DNA from: Candidatus Poribacteria bacterium
Lineage (GTDB): Bacteria; Poribacteria; WGA-4E; WGA-3G
Assembly (NCBI GenBank): GCA_022820835.1
Contig: JAJEET010000160.1
Coordinates: 1 to 34,557 of the forward strand
Direction: 5' to 3'
Length of the DNA stretch: 34,557 nucleotides
Made by a program: the position numbers and the translations under genes. Position 1 is the stretch's first letter, and each line of letters starts with the position of its first letter. This document shows positions 15,471-23,133 of the stretch, piece after piece. The notes beneath the pieces are model-generated. The model was not told the origin of the DNA. It made no database searches and saw only the letters and a program-made list of their open reading frames with translations.

Positions 15471-16511
15471 ATGAAAAACTACATGCCCATTCTCATACTC
15501 CTACTTGCCACTATCTCCTGTGCAACTGCTGAAGAGCAGCAAGATTATAGCAACGACGAAATCCGTACCCTACTCCCTTACGATGCGATTCCCGCTATCA
15601 CTGACCCGCAGTTTGTTCCTGCCAGCGCAGCCAAGTTAGAGGCAGATGCGCCTGTCATTGGTGTAAACCTCAACGACGAAAGCCACGCCTATTCGCTCTA
15701 TCTGTTGAACGGACACGAGATTGTCAACGATGTTGTCGGCGGATTGAACATCGCCACCACGTGGTGACCGCTCTGCAGAACGGCTATCGTGTATAGCCGA
15801 GATCTTGACGGTAAGACGTATACCTTCGGTGTCAGTGGAAAATTGTGGCGGGACGCGCTGTTGATGTACGACCATCAGACGCGTTCGCTCTGGTCGCATA
15901 TTACCGGAGAAGCACTACAAGGACCGCTGAAGGGGAAGCAATTAACGTTGCTCTCCTCCGTACCACAGATCGCATGGAAAACGTGGCAGCAGAATTATCC
16001 GGATACCCAAGTATTGTCCGTACCTACCGCAGGCGGGACGCTTGAAGGTTTAAGTCGAGATACCTACGCAGATTATCACGCCAGTCAGCGTACGGGTGTC
16101 AGTGGAACGGAATACACTGATAATAGACTCCCGAATAAGTCGCTTGTCATCGGTGTTCAGCTACAGGCTAAAGCCGGTAATACACAGTTCCGTGCGTATC
16201 CGATCACACACTTTACGGAGACAGCTGTGATCAACGACACACTCGGCGATGTACCGTTGTTGATTTTCCATGATAAAATGTCGTTTGCAACAACAGTCTT
16301 TAAACGTGTTGCGGAAGATCGTTCGCTAACCTTTAAGCACGAGACTGATTATTTCGCGCGAGACAATTCGGGTACAGAATGGAATCTGATTACAGGTGAA
16401 GCAACATCGGGCAAGTACAACAGAACACGTTTAGAACGGGTGCCCGCCGTCAATATCTACTGGTTCGCGTGGGCACGGTACTATCCGCAAACAACAATCT
16501 ACGGTCAGTAG
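15471..16511 (+). CDS. DUF3179 protein, candidate selenoprotein with in-frame TGA
   Basis: Read through one TGA (15765-15767), this is a 346-residue DUF3179 protein. Before the TGA are a hydrophobic signal-like start (MPILILLLATISCATA) and the family segment GHEIVNDVVGGLNIATTW. After it, in the same frame and with no indel, come PLCRTAIVYSRDLDGKTYTF, GVSGKLWRDALLMYDHQT, LWSHITGEAL-GPLKGKQL and the conserved end WFAWARYYPQT. From memory of the family the expected residue at the TGA is the first Cys of a CPLC motif, so the product would read TTW-U99-PL-C102. A hairpin of SECIS type follows the TGA. Both halves look fully maintained. DUF3179 function is unestablished; the motif suggests redox or metal chemistry outside the cytoplasm. 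The alternative is a TGC-to-TGA nonsense mutation. Confidence 0.8.
15781..15799 (+). promoter_or_regulatory. Candidate bacterial SECIS hairpin
   Basis: CGGCTAT (15781-15787), loop CGTGT (15788-15792) and ATAGCCG (15793-15799) form a perfect 7-bp stem. The loop begins 20 bases after the TGA, and its second base is G. The known bacterial SECIS pattern asks for an upper stem of 4-16 bp, a loop of 3-14 bases with G in the first two positions, and 16-37 bases from UGA to loop; all are met. ACCG (15767-15770) and CGGT (15809-15812) could add a lower stem. The stem lies in codons for AIVYSR. Confidence 0.6.
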
Positions 16512-16539
16512 TGTTCATTGATGGTATGTGCTCGGTATC

Positions 16540-16558
16540 GGGCGAGGTAACCTCGCCC
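16540..16558. repeat. Perfect palindrome between convergent genes
   Basis: GGGCGAGGTAACCTCGCCC is a perfect 19-base palindrome between the DUF3179 gene and the convergent SDR gene. It is a cleaner copy of the repeat at 207-229, so it is best read as a member of a dispersed palindrome family. It might also act as a bidirectional terminator, although no T-run follows. Confidence 0.65.
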
Positions 16559-16606
16559 CTACGCTTAACACACCCTAAACTTTAAAGTAGACGAAGCAGT
16601 AACCTG

Positions 16607-17368
16607 TTAATCATCTAATTCGACGACTTCACCTGCCATATTCCGATGCATTGTTGGACGGATGACTAATTCGGGGATGTTGCTCCGTTGCGGCAGCGTC
16701 GCGATGAGTAGAATCGCCGCTGAGGTTTCGTCAACGTCTACCATCAGTGTGCGCGCCTCAGCATCCGGCGGGATTGGACGATTGTCCAGAATCGGCGTTG
16801 CCACCTCACCGGGGACTATGACACTTGCACGGATACCGGTGTTTCTCAGATCGGCATTAAGAAATTCTGTGAAGTTGATAACGCCTGCCTTCGCCGCGCC
16901 GTAAGCGAAACCGCTAAACGGGCCCGGCGTAACCGCCGCAAGCGATGAGATATTGATAATCGTCCCCGATTTCGCCTTCAACATTGCCGGTACAACTGCC
17001 TGTGTACAGAAGAACGTCCCGATCAGATTGGAATCGATCACCGAGCGTACCTCTTCGGGGGTCGTGTTCAGGAGCCGTCGATTGTGTGAGCTGTGTCCGG
17101 CGTTGTTCACTAATATGTCAATCCGTCCGAACTTCTCAAGCATATCGGCAACCATCGCTTCAACTGCGTCATAGTCAGCGACATCAAGCGTGTAACTCAC
17201 CGCTGTTCCACCTGCTGCTTCAACTTCGGATTTAACAGCTGTCAATTTCGATGCTGTTCTGCCGATAATGACCACCGTCGCGCCTTCCGCCGCCATCGTG
17301 AGCGCAGCACCGCGACCGATACCGCTCCCGCCGCCCGTAATGATACAAACTTGTCCTTTTAGACGCAT
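16607..17368 (-). CDS. SDR-family oxidoreductase
   Basis: This is a 253-residue classical short-chain dehydrogenase/reductase. The start chosen is ATG 17368, because GGAGG lies six bases upstream on the minus strand. A longer frame to 17413 adds 15 residues with no family match. Visible motifs are the cofactor loop TGGGSGIG (11-18), NNAG (88-91), the catalytic serine in NISSLAAV (141-142), and Y156-x3-K160 in FAYGAAKAG. NAD(P) preference is unclear (R37 after the second strand suggests NADP). The substrate is unknown. It is divergent from the HpcH/HpaI-like gene. Confidence 0.95.
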   Translation of the reverse strand: MRLKGQVCIITGGGSGIGRGAALTMAAEGATVVIIGRTASKLTAVKSEVEAAGGTAVSYTLDVADYDAVEAMVADMLEKFGRIDILVNNAGHSSHNRRLLNTTPEEVRSVIDSNLIGTFFCTQAVVPAMLKAKSGTIINISSLAAVTPGPFSGFAYGAAKAGVINFTEFLNADLRNTGIRASVIVPGEVATPILDNRPIPPDAEARTLMVDVDETSAAILLIATLPQRSNIPELVIRPTMHRNMAGEVVELDD

Positions 17369-17488
17369 TCCTAACCTCCATTCGTTAAAACCTGTTTCAA
17401 ATATTTTCTCCACTGTTTGTAGTCTGTTAGGAATACAGATTACCAGAATTGTGTAAAATTTTCAAGCGTTCAGGGGTGTCGAAAATGC

Positions 17489-17516
17489 TTGACAAAAATT
17501 AGGAAACACTTATAAT
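17489..17516 (+). promoter_or_regulatory. Consensus sigma-70-type promoter
   Basis: TTGACA (17489-17494), a 16-base spacer and TATAAT (17511-17516) match the housekeeping consensus in all twelve positions. The start of transcription would fall near 17523, about 38 bases before the GTG start of the aldolase-like gene. It is the strongest promoter seen in the window. Confidence 0.8.
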
Positions 17517-17560
17517 GGAGATAGACTTCATCATTTGACAGGCTCGCAGGGGGTATTCGA

Positions 17561-18226
17561 GTGTCCATAAAACAGCGCATTCATAATAAAGAGACGATTA
17601 AGATTGCGACCGGTGTTCCGTTTGGTTGTACCCGTGACGAGATGGAAGCCGTTCTCAGTCGAGACGACTACGATTTAATCGGTGTTGATCATCAGCACGC
17701 AGCAGCGGACGAAGACAAACTCGTTGAATACTGTAGGATGGCAGACGAATTCGGTGTCGGCGTGCAACTCCGTATCAAACATACACGCCACGCTTACCTG
17801 ATCGGCAATATGTTGGATTTGGGACCGCTTGCGATTGTCGTGCCGCAAGTTGAAACAGTCGAAACCGTTGACGAAGCGATCGACGCGTTCTACTATCTGC
17901 CGATGGGAAAACGAAGCTGGGGACCCCTTAATTCGTACGGCATTAACCGCGGCATGGATCGCCTCGAATATGCTGAATGGTGGAACAGCACCGGTATCCT
18001 CATCTTGCAGATTGAATCTGTAAATGCCGTGATTAACGTCCGCAAATTCGCAAAGCCGGGTGTGGATATGGTAACCTTCGGCGAAAACGACCTGAACTTT
18101 AGCATAGAGTCATACCCGAAGTCTCCGTTTAAAGACTTCCAAGAGTGCTTTGCGCATGTGCAAACCCAGTTAGCAGACACACACGTCAAGGTAGGAGCGG
18201 GACCTGCACCGACGAGATTTCTGTAA
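17561..18226 (+). CDS. HpcH/HpaI aldolase/citrate lyase-like protein
   Basis: This is a 221-residue protein of the class II pyruvate aldolase type (2-keto-3-deoxy-sugar-acid or HpcH-like), from a GTG start. Family marks are VDHQHAAADEDKLVEYCRMA (active-site His region), GVQLRIKHT, IVVPQVETVETVDEAIDAFYYLPMGKRSWGP (metal-site Glu strand and the MGKRS-GP motif), ILILQIESVNAVINV and VDMVTFGENDLNFSIE. It is somewhat shorter than the usual ~250 residues, with the C-terminal end after AGPAP trimmed. The substrate is not predictable. A consensus promoter precedes it. Confidence 0.88.
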   Translation: MSIKQRIHNKETIKIATGVPFGCTRDEMEAVLSRDDYDLIGVDHQHAAADEDKLVEYCRMADEFGVGVQLRIKHTRHAYLIGNMLDLGPLAIVVPQVETVETVDEAIDAFYYLPMGKRSWGPLNSYGINRGMDRLEYAEWWNSTGILILQIESVNAVINVRKFAKPGVDMVTFGENDLNFSIESYPKSPFKDFQECFAHVQTQLADTHVKVGAGPAPTRFL

Positions 18227-18267
18227 TAGATTGCTTGTCGTTATTGTGTTCTTTGTGTGTTAACATT

Positions 18268-18394
18268 AGGACTTACACAGGTTGCTCTTTTGTAGCATAG
18301 GAAACCGTTAGTCTCCTGTGCACTGAGAACGCCTCTGTTTTTTGAGAGTTTACCCGCTAATGGAGCATCATATCGTCAAAATTGCGTAAGTCCT
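18268..18394. mobile_element. MITE-like element with AGGACTTAC ends
   Basis: AGGACTTACACA (18268-18279) and TGCGTAAGTCCT (18383-18394) are inverted copies with 11 of 12 matches, enclosing 127 bases with no coding capacity. The interior carries TTTGTAGCATAGGA and CCGTTAG, words that recur at 22619-22641 and, degraded, at 31019-31040. This fits a non-autonomous miniature transposable element. The flanks show no obvious target duplication. Confidence 0.65.
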
Positions 18395-18562
18395 GAACAT
18401 ATCGATCAATCTTACTTGCTCTGAAAACAGATATAAGGAGCATTTAAAATACGGGACAAGTTCGTATGCTGTCATAGTTGATGTATAGGCAATTCGACCT
18501 AAGGCAACCCGATTATAGTTTTAAAGAGATTATTGCGGTAGATTAGGAGATACAAAACGGCA

Positions 18563-19477
18563 ATGTATAAAGTATGGCAAATTAATTATAGAACAGGTAC
18601 GAGACTTTTACCTAAACTTCCGCCTCTTATTTACAAAAGTCTTAGAACCGTTGACAAAAACGTGAGTTGCATCTCTTTCTTAGAGTTGCCAGACAATAAT
18701 ATGATTGACGTAGGCGTAACAAGTATTGGAGCACTTTCTCACCGGATAAGAGATGCTCAGATGTTTTCTGTTGGTGAGGTCGTTTGCTTAGGGATCCAAC
18801 TTTGTAAAGAAGGAGTTGTCCGTGCCCTACGAACAGAGATACTCATTTGTTTTGGAAGAGCAAATAAAAAGCATAGGGATTGTGGTCTGCTTTATGATGC
18901 CCCTAAGGTCCGCTCATATATCCGAGAATATTGTCTGAATCCCCAAATTATTGATGAAATACGACGACAATGGGATAAAGCGAGTTTCCATAAGGCATTT
19001 CAGCATATTTTTGATAGAATTGAACATAAAGAAACCATAGAAACGGCGACAGCTGAGTATGAGGAATTGCAGGCGATCTACAAAGAGGCTCGAGAATTGT
19101 ATATGGATGGAATAATGCTGGCTGATACTTCACTTGAGCGTTATCGATTATGTGGGAAGGTAATTCTACTATACGAAGAGGCAATACAATACACTCTTGA
19201 GTGGTTGAAGTTATATGAACGAGTGATACGTGAATTGATACCTGATATAGAATATCCGTTAACAGAACCAGCAGTTGCGTATCAACGAATGCTGTTTGAA
19301 CTTAAAGACAGTCTGATAATGTATTGTCGATTTATCCCATGTATCGGAGGAAATCCATGGCGTATGATAAGAGCTTCTTCATTGCTAATGCAAGTAAGTC
19401 AGGCACTTGGGATAATCTGTCGGTTGCAGAAGGCTATGACTGGAGCGATCTTGGATCAAGCCCAAGCATCCGATTGA
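18563..19477 (+). CDS. ORFan of unknown function
   Basis: This is a 304-residue, probably soluble protein that is not recognised. The N-terminal ~110 residues look mixed alpha/beta (ISFLELPDNNMIDVGVTSIG, VVCLGIQLCKEGVVRALRTE). From residue 120 on it is helical and charged (IDEIRRQWDKASFHKAFQHI, TATAEYEELQAIYKEARELY). It is richer in A and T and in rare codons (ATA, AGA) than the genes around it, and a MITE-like element is just upstream, so acquisition by transfer is plausible. AGGAGA lies about 11 bases before the ATG. Confidence 0.65.
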   Translation: MYKVWQINYRTGTRLLPKLPPLIYKSLRTVDKNVSCISFLELPDNNMIDVGVTSIGALSHRIRDAQMFSVGEVVCLGIQLCKEGVVRALRTEILICFGRANKKHRDCGLLYDAPKVRSYIREYCLNPQIIDEIRRQWDKASFHKAFQHIFDRIEHKETIETATAEYEELQAIYKEARELYMDGIMLADTSLERYRLCGKVILLYEEAIQYTLEWLKLYERVIRELIPDIEYPLTEPAVAYQRMLFELKDSLIMYCRFIPCIGGNPWRMIRASSLLMQVSQALGIICRLQKAMTGAILDQAQASD

Positions 19478-19786
19478 GGAAGCATTTAAAATAACCTAAG
19501 TTGCTACTAACGGATTTTGGTGTTTTTGCTTGGGTATTTCTGCGTATTTCAATGAGGTTTCAACTATTTTTCTCACCCGGTAAGGGTGGTATGTCTATAG
19601 AAATGGCGTATCCAACCTCTTGCACTCCGTAGGATTACTATGTAAATAAAAAGGTGGCAACTTGCGTTAGTATAATAGAATCAATTTCAACCTTAATTGT
19701 AACTACAAGATAATTACATGTAAAATGACATTGTCCGCCTAAATAACTGAAATCTACAAACAAATTTGGCATGAAGGAGTATTATA
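19478..19786. other. 309-base gap with repeat words
   Basis: No gene is visible. AACCTAAGTTGCTACTAA (19493-19510) matches the repeat near 9214. A related inverted word, AAGGTGGCAACTTGCGTTAG, lies at 19651-19670, so the stretch between may be a decayed element with imperfect ends. TATAAT at 19671-19676 lacks a good -35 box. A clear AAGGAG precedes the next gene. Confidence 0.5.
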
Positions 19787-21031
19787 ATGGCAAAACGGAT
19801 TAAAATCGGACTTGTTGGGTGCGGTATGATTGCTGGGTCCCATGTTAATGGGTATCTGGCGCATCCGCAGCACGCCGAAATCGTCGCAGTTTGCGATCCA
19901 GTAGAAGCGAATGTCAAGCGTCGTCACGGAGACGTTCTGTCGGGCGCGGCATCACGTGCGGAAGCTGCAAAAGCTGAAGCAGAAAAGGCGGAATCCGCGG
20001 AAGCCCGCGAACGATTGAAAGACAACGCTGCGCTTTTAGCAGAGTATGCCGATAACGGTGTCAAAATCTTCAGCGACTACAACGATATGCTGAAGGAATG
20101 CGATTTGGATGCCGTCAGTCTTGCGACACCGCCGTTTGTCCACGAACCCGCGACAGTCGCAGCGGCGAGTGCTGGAAAACATGTTTTCTGTGAGAAACCG
20201 ATGGCACGTACAGCGACAGAGGCGAGGAATATGCGGGATGCCTGTGACGCAGCCGGCGTTAAACTCGCATACCAGAGCGGCGGCACGTGTCTCGATCCGA
20301 CGAGTTACGCCATCCGAGATTACATCACCTCTGGTAAACTCGGCGATGTCTACTACGGCAGACTTACCAGTTTCCGTGTCCGCGGTAGACCAAATGTAGA
20401 TATGTTCGGCTTCGGCAGGTGGTTCCTTAACTCTGTCTATAGCGGTGGTGGCACGGTCTACGATACAGGTGTCTACGACATCAACCGTTCCATCTATCTG
20501 CTCGGTTCTCCACAACCCGCCACCATCAGCGGTATCGCCTATCGTGGGATGCTCCCCGAATACACGGGTGAAGAGATTAACGATGTTGAGGAGCACATCT
20601 CTATCCTTGTCCGATTCGGCAACGGTATGTCGTTCACGTATGAACACGGTTGGGCAAGCAATTTGGCGGAACACCCGCAGGGTATCTTCATCTTCGGTTC
20701 TAAAGGTTCGTTTAATGGCAATAAACTGTTCATGGAAAAAGGGAAATGGGATACCGACGATAAGGGGAACCGTAGGCGTTATCAAGGCAATCTCGTTGAA
20801 ACACCGTTGGAGCTGCCGAAACAGTCCTTCCCAGATAAGTTTCGCGATTTCCTTGATGCTTGTAATAGCGACGCGCAACCCGTCAGTAATGGCGATGTCG
20901 GTTTGAAAGTTACAGAGATTATGAGCGGTTCGCTCTTGTCAGCGAAACTCGGACGCGAAATCAGCGTAGAAGAACTTTATGAGATAGAAGCACTCCGCAC
21001 GGAACCGACACCGGGCTGGCCGATTCCATAA
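19787..21031 (+). CDS. Gfo/Idh/MocA-family oxidoreductase
   Basis: This is a 414-residue NAD(P)-dependent oxidoreductase. The Rossmann motif is IGLVGCGMIAGSHV (7-20), EKPMARTATEA (136-146) carries the conserved lysine, and GTVYDTGVYDINRSIYLLG lies in the C-terminal substrate domain. An unusual Ala/Glu/Lys-rich helical insert at about 52-86 (SRAEAAKAEAEKAESAEARE) separates the second strand (AVCDP) from VKIFSDYNDML. It occurs in the cofactor domain and lengthens the protein beyond the usual 330-390. The substrate is probably a sugar or cyclitol derivative. It may be cotranscribed with the molybdenum hydroxylase genes that follow. Confidence 0.93.
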   Translation: MAKRIKIGLVGCGMIAGSHVNGYLAHPQHAEIVAVCDPVEANVKRRHGDVLSGAASRAEAAKAEAEKAESAEARERLKDNAALLAEYADNGVKIFSDYNDMLKECDLDAVSLATPPFVHEPATVAAASAGKHVFCEKPMARTATEARNMRDACDAAGVKLAYQSGGTCLDPTSYAIRDYITSGKLGDVYYGRLTSFRVRGRPNVDMFGFGRWFLNSVYSGGGTVYDTGVYDINRSIYLLGSPQPATISGIAYRGMLPEYTGEEINDVEEHISILVRFGNGMSFTYEHGWASNLAEHPQGIFIFGSKGSFNGNKLFMEKGKWDTDDKGNRRRYQGNLVETPLELPKQSFPDKFRDFLDACNSDAQPVSNGDVGLKVTEIMSGSLLSAKLGREISVEELYEIEALRTEPTPGWPIP

Positions 21032-21054
21032 GGCAACACGCACTGGGTTTTAGG

Positions 21055-21084
21055 TTGACAAACGAACCTATCATCAGGTATTCT
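21055..21084 (+). promoter_or_regulatory. Possible promoter for the molybdenum hydroxylase genes
   Basis: TTGACA (21055-21060), 18 bases and TATTCT (21079-21084) lie 66 bases before the FAD-subunit start. The -35 box is perfect and the -10 box weak, so this is a plausible independent promoter for the three-subunit enzyme. Confidence 0.45.
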
Positions 21085-21149
21085 TTAAGGTGGTGTTGGA
21101 TGTGCGGAAGTAGGCATCATCTTAAGGAAAATGATATGGAGGATTGAAT

Positions 21150-22001
21150 TTGAAAAGTTTTGCGTTTTTTGAACCCACCACCCTCGCGGAAGCGTCCCGC
21201 TTGTTTGCAGAAGAGCACGCGCAGCTCCTCGCAGGCGGAACTGATCTCGTTATCGGTATGAAGGCATACACCGAAACGCCGCAATCGGTGATTAGTTTAC
21301 AGAGGATTCCGGGATTGTCGGGTATTACGACTGACGGCGATAGCATCAACATCGGCGCGATGACGAAGGTTCGGGAAGTTGAACTCTCAGCAGATGTTCA
21401 GCAACACCATACGGCGTTAGCCGAAGGTGCTTCAGAGATCGGATCTATCCAGATCCGAAACCTTGCAACCCTCGGTGGAAACATCGCACACGCTTCCCCC
21501 GCAGCGGACACCGTCGCGGGGTTGCTCGTCGCTGATGCACAGGTTGACATCGCAGATGCTGACGGTGAACGGAGCGTACCGATCAACGAATTGTTCACCG
21601 GGCCCGGACAGACCGTCTTAACACCGGGTGAGATTATCACACGTTTTCGGCTACCGAGTCCGGCATCCGGTTCGCACTATATCAAACACAAGATCCGTGA
21701 AGTCATGGATTTGGCGTTCATCGGTGTCGCTGCTGCTGTCAATCTTGACAACGGGACAATAACGGATGCCCGTATCGGACTCGCCGCAGTCGCACCGACA
21801 CCGATTCGCGCAACGGCGGCGGAGAATCTCCTAAGAGGCAACGAACCGACACCGGAACTGATAGAACGAGCCGGTGAAGCCGCTGCTGCCGGATGCAGCC
21901 CGATATCCGATTTACGATGCTCCGCTGAACACCGCAGAGAGATGGTCAATGTCCTTACAAAACGGACCGTCCAAAACGCTTTAGCACGTGCAACAGCGTA
22001 A
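21150..22001 (+). CDS. Molybdenum hydroxylase FAD-binding subunit (CoxM/XdhB-like)
   Basis: This is the 283-residue medium subunit that passes electrons to an acceptor from the 2Fe-2S subunit. The start is TTG 21150, with GGAGG seven bases upstream; TTG 21144 would be too close. FAD-contact motifs are LLAGGTDLVIGMK (near 28-40) and SIQIRNLATLGGNIAHASPAAD (near 94-115). The C-terminal domain has REVMDLAFIGVAAAV and VAPTPIRATAAENLL. Gene order is FAD, 2Fe-2S, Mo subunit, as in cox-type operons. Confidence 0.94.
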   Translation: MKSFAFFEPTTLAEASRLFAEEHAQLLAGGTDLVIGMKAYTETPQSVISLQRIPGLSGITTDGDSINIGAMTKVREVELSADVQQHHTALAEGASEIGSIQIRNLATLGGNIAHASPAADTVAGLLVADAQVDIADADGERSVPINELFTGPGQTVLTPGEIITRFRLPSPASGSHYIKHKIREVMDLAFIGVAAAVNLDNGTITDARIGLAAVAPTPIRATAAENLLRGNEPTPELIERAGEAAAAGCSPISDLRCSAEHRREMVNVLTKRTVQNALARATA

Positions 22002-22066
22002 TAAAACAGGTATTCATACCTAACACGAGAAACGACGCTCGCAATGTATACGTCAAGGAGAAAAAT

Positions 22067-22546
22067 ATGGCAAAACATCCAGTGGCACTAACGGTCAACG
22101 GTGACGAACACGATCTACTTATTGAACCCCGCAAAACCCTATTGGCTGTCCTTCGCGATACGATCGGTCTGACAGGCACTAAAGAGGGATGCAGCACGGG
22201 GGACTGCGGTGCATGCACCGTGATCGTTGACGGTAAAGCCGTAACATCATGCATGGTACTCGGTGTCACCGTCTCAGGGAAAGAGATTACCACCATTGAA
22301 GGCTTAGCCAGCGATGGCGAGCTCCATCCGGTCCAACAGGCATTTATTGACACAGGTGGTTATCAGTGCGGTTTCTGCACGCCGGGTTTCATCATGGCAT
22401 CGAAGGTACTCATCGACGAGGACCCGGACAGAAGCGAAGAGGAGTTCAGACACGCGCTCGGTGGAAACATCTGTCGCTGTACCGGATATACGAAGATTCT
22501 CGAAGCAGTTTTGAAAGCAGCGAAACAGATCCGCACAAGCACGTAA
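22067..22546 (+). CDS. Molybdenum hydroxylase 2Fe-2S subunit (CoxS/XdhC-like)
   Basis: This is a 159-residue electron-transfer subunit with two iron-sulfur clusters. The plant-ferredoxin-type cluster has C42, C47, C50 (EGCSTGDCGAC) and C62. The second cluster has C101, C104 (QCGFCTPG), C136 and C138 (GNICRCTGY). All eight ligands are intact and the length is normal. AAGGAG lies just before the ATG. It follows the FAD subunit by 65 bases. Confidence 0.97.
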   Translation: MAKHPVALTVNGDEHDLLIEPRKTLLAVLRDTIGLTGTKEGCSTGDCGACTVIVDGKAVTSCMVLGVTVSGKEITTIEGLASDGELHPVQQAFIDTGGYQCGFCTPGFIMASKVLIDEDPDRSEEEFRHALGGNICRCTGYTKILEAVLKAAKQIRTST

Positions 22547-22603
22547 AGAACAAGATTGAGGATGCCTCGATTCGGAAATTGAGGCTACAAATGTATTATT
22601 TTT

Positions 22604-22641
22604 AACCCAAGTTGCGACTTTGTAGCATAGGAGGCCGTTAG
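22604..22641. repeat. Composite of two dispersed repeat words
   Basis: AACCCAAGTTGC (22604-22615) is the word seen near 9214 and 19493. It is followed at once by TTTGTAGCATAGGAGG and CCGTTAG (22619-22641), the word inside the element at 18268-18394. The rest of the gap to 22779 has no gene. Confidence 0.55.
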
Positions 22642-22779
22642 CCTGTGTCTCTTCGGACCGAAAAGGGTAGGAACGCGCCAAGTTTTTGTGCAAAAATGAC
22701 GACTTTTCACTGAAAAACAGTGTTCGTGCGTCTAAAATCACATAGGTAGCAGGTGAGGTTATTTTTAAGAGGAGGAGAC

Positions 22780-23010
22780 ATGGCAAAGACGCATCGTGGA
22801 ATAGGCATAAGACACTTTTATGTCGATCCAAACGGTACCGTCCACCAAGGCGAATATGACAATGGCCGTGGAACCTGTCCGATTTGTGAACGTACGGGTG
22901 TGAAAGTGCTTTATGAACGTGAAGTTGGCGAGAACACCGTGAAGGTCTGTAAAAGATGTAATACCGCCATCGAACGCGGTAAACTTCACCTTCTCGTTGC
23001 AAGTGGATAA
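22780..23010 (+). CDS. Small zinc-ribbon-like protein
   Basis: This is a 76-residue protein. ATG 22780 is chosen because GAGGAGG precedes it; a longer frame from 22753 adds nine residues including the ribosome site. Four cysteines form two knuckles, C33-P-I-C36 and C57-K-R-C60, spaced 20 residues apart, as in a zinc ribbon. The N-terminus is basic (MAKTHRGIGIRHFYVD). It lies between the 2Fe-2S and molybdenum subunits of the hydroxylase, on the same strand. That suggests a link to the enzyme (assembly, regulation), but no function is known. Confidence 0.75.
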   Translation: MAKTHRGIGIRHFYVDPNGTVHQGEYDNGRGTCPICERTGVKVLYEREVGENTVKVCKRCNTAIERGKLHLLVASG

Positions 23011-23133
23011 ATGGTTCTTGGTTCTCGGTTATCAGTTTTTAGAGGGAATAGTTATCAGTACGGCGAGTACGCCTTTCAGTTATCAGTTATCAGTTAAAAG
23101 AGGATATGATAGTTCCACAAGTCTCTTTCTGAC

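Noticed and set aside
15765..15789. Reading the DUF3179 gene as two separate genes, the second starting at GTG 15789
   Set aside because: Both parts are in one frame, no ribosome site precedes 15789, and the family homology runs straight across the TGA, so one recoded or mutated gene is a better description.
20036..20878. 280-residue minus-strand frame inside the Gfo/Idh/MocA gene
   Set aside because: It lies entirely opposite a well-matched oxidoreductase and has no recognisable domain or ribosome site.
22304..23002. 232-residue minus-strand frame across the 2Fe-2S and zinc-ribbon genes
   Set aside because: It overlaps two real plus-strand genes and a repeat, and has no family resemblance.
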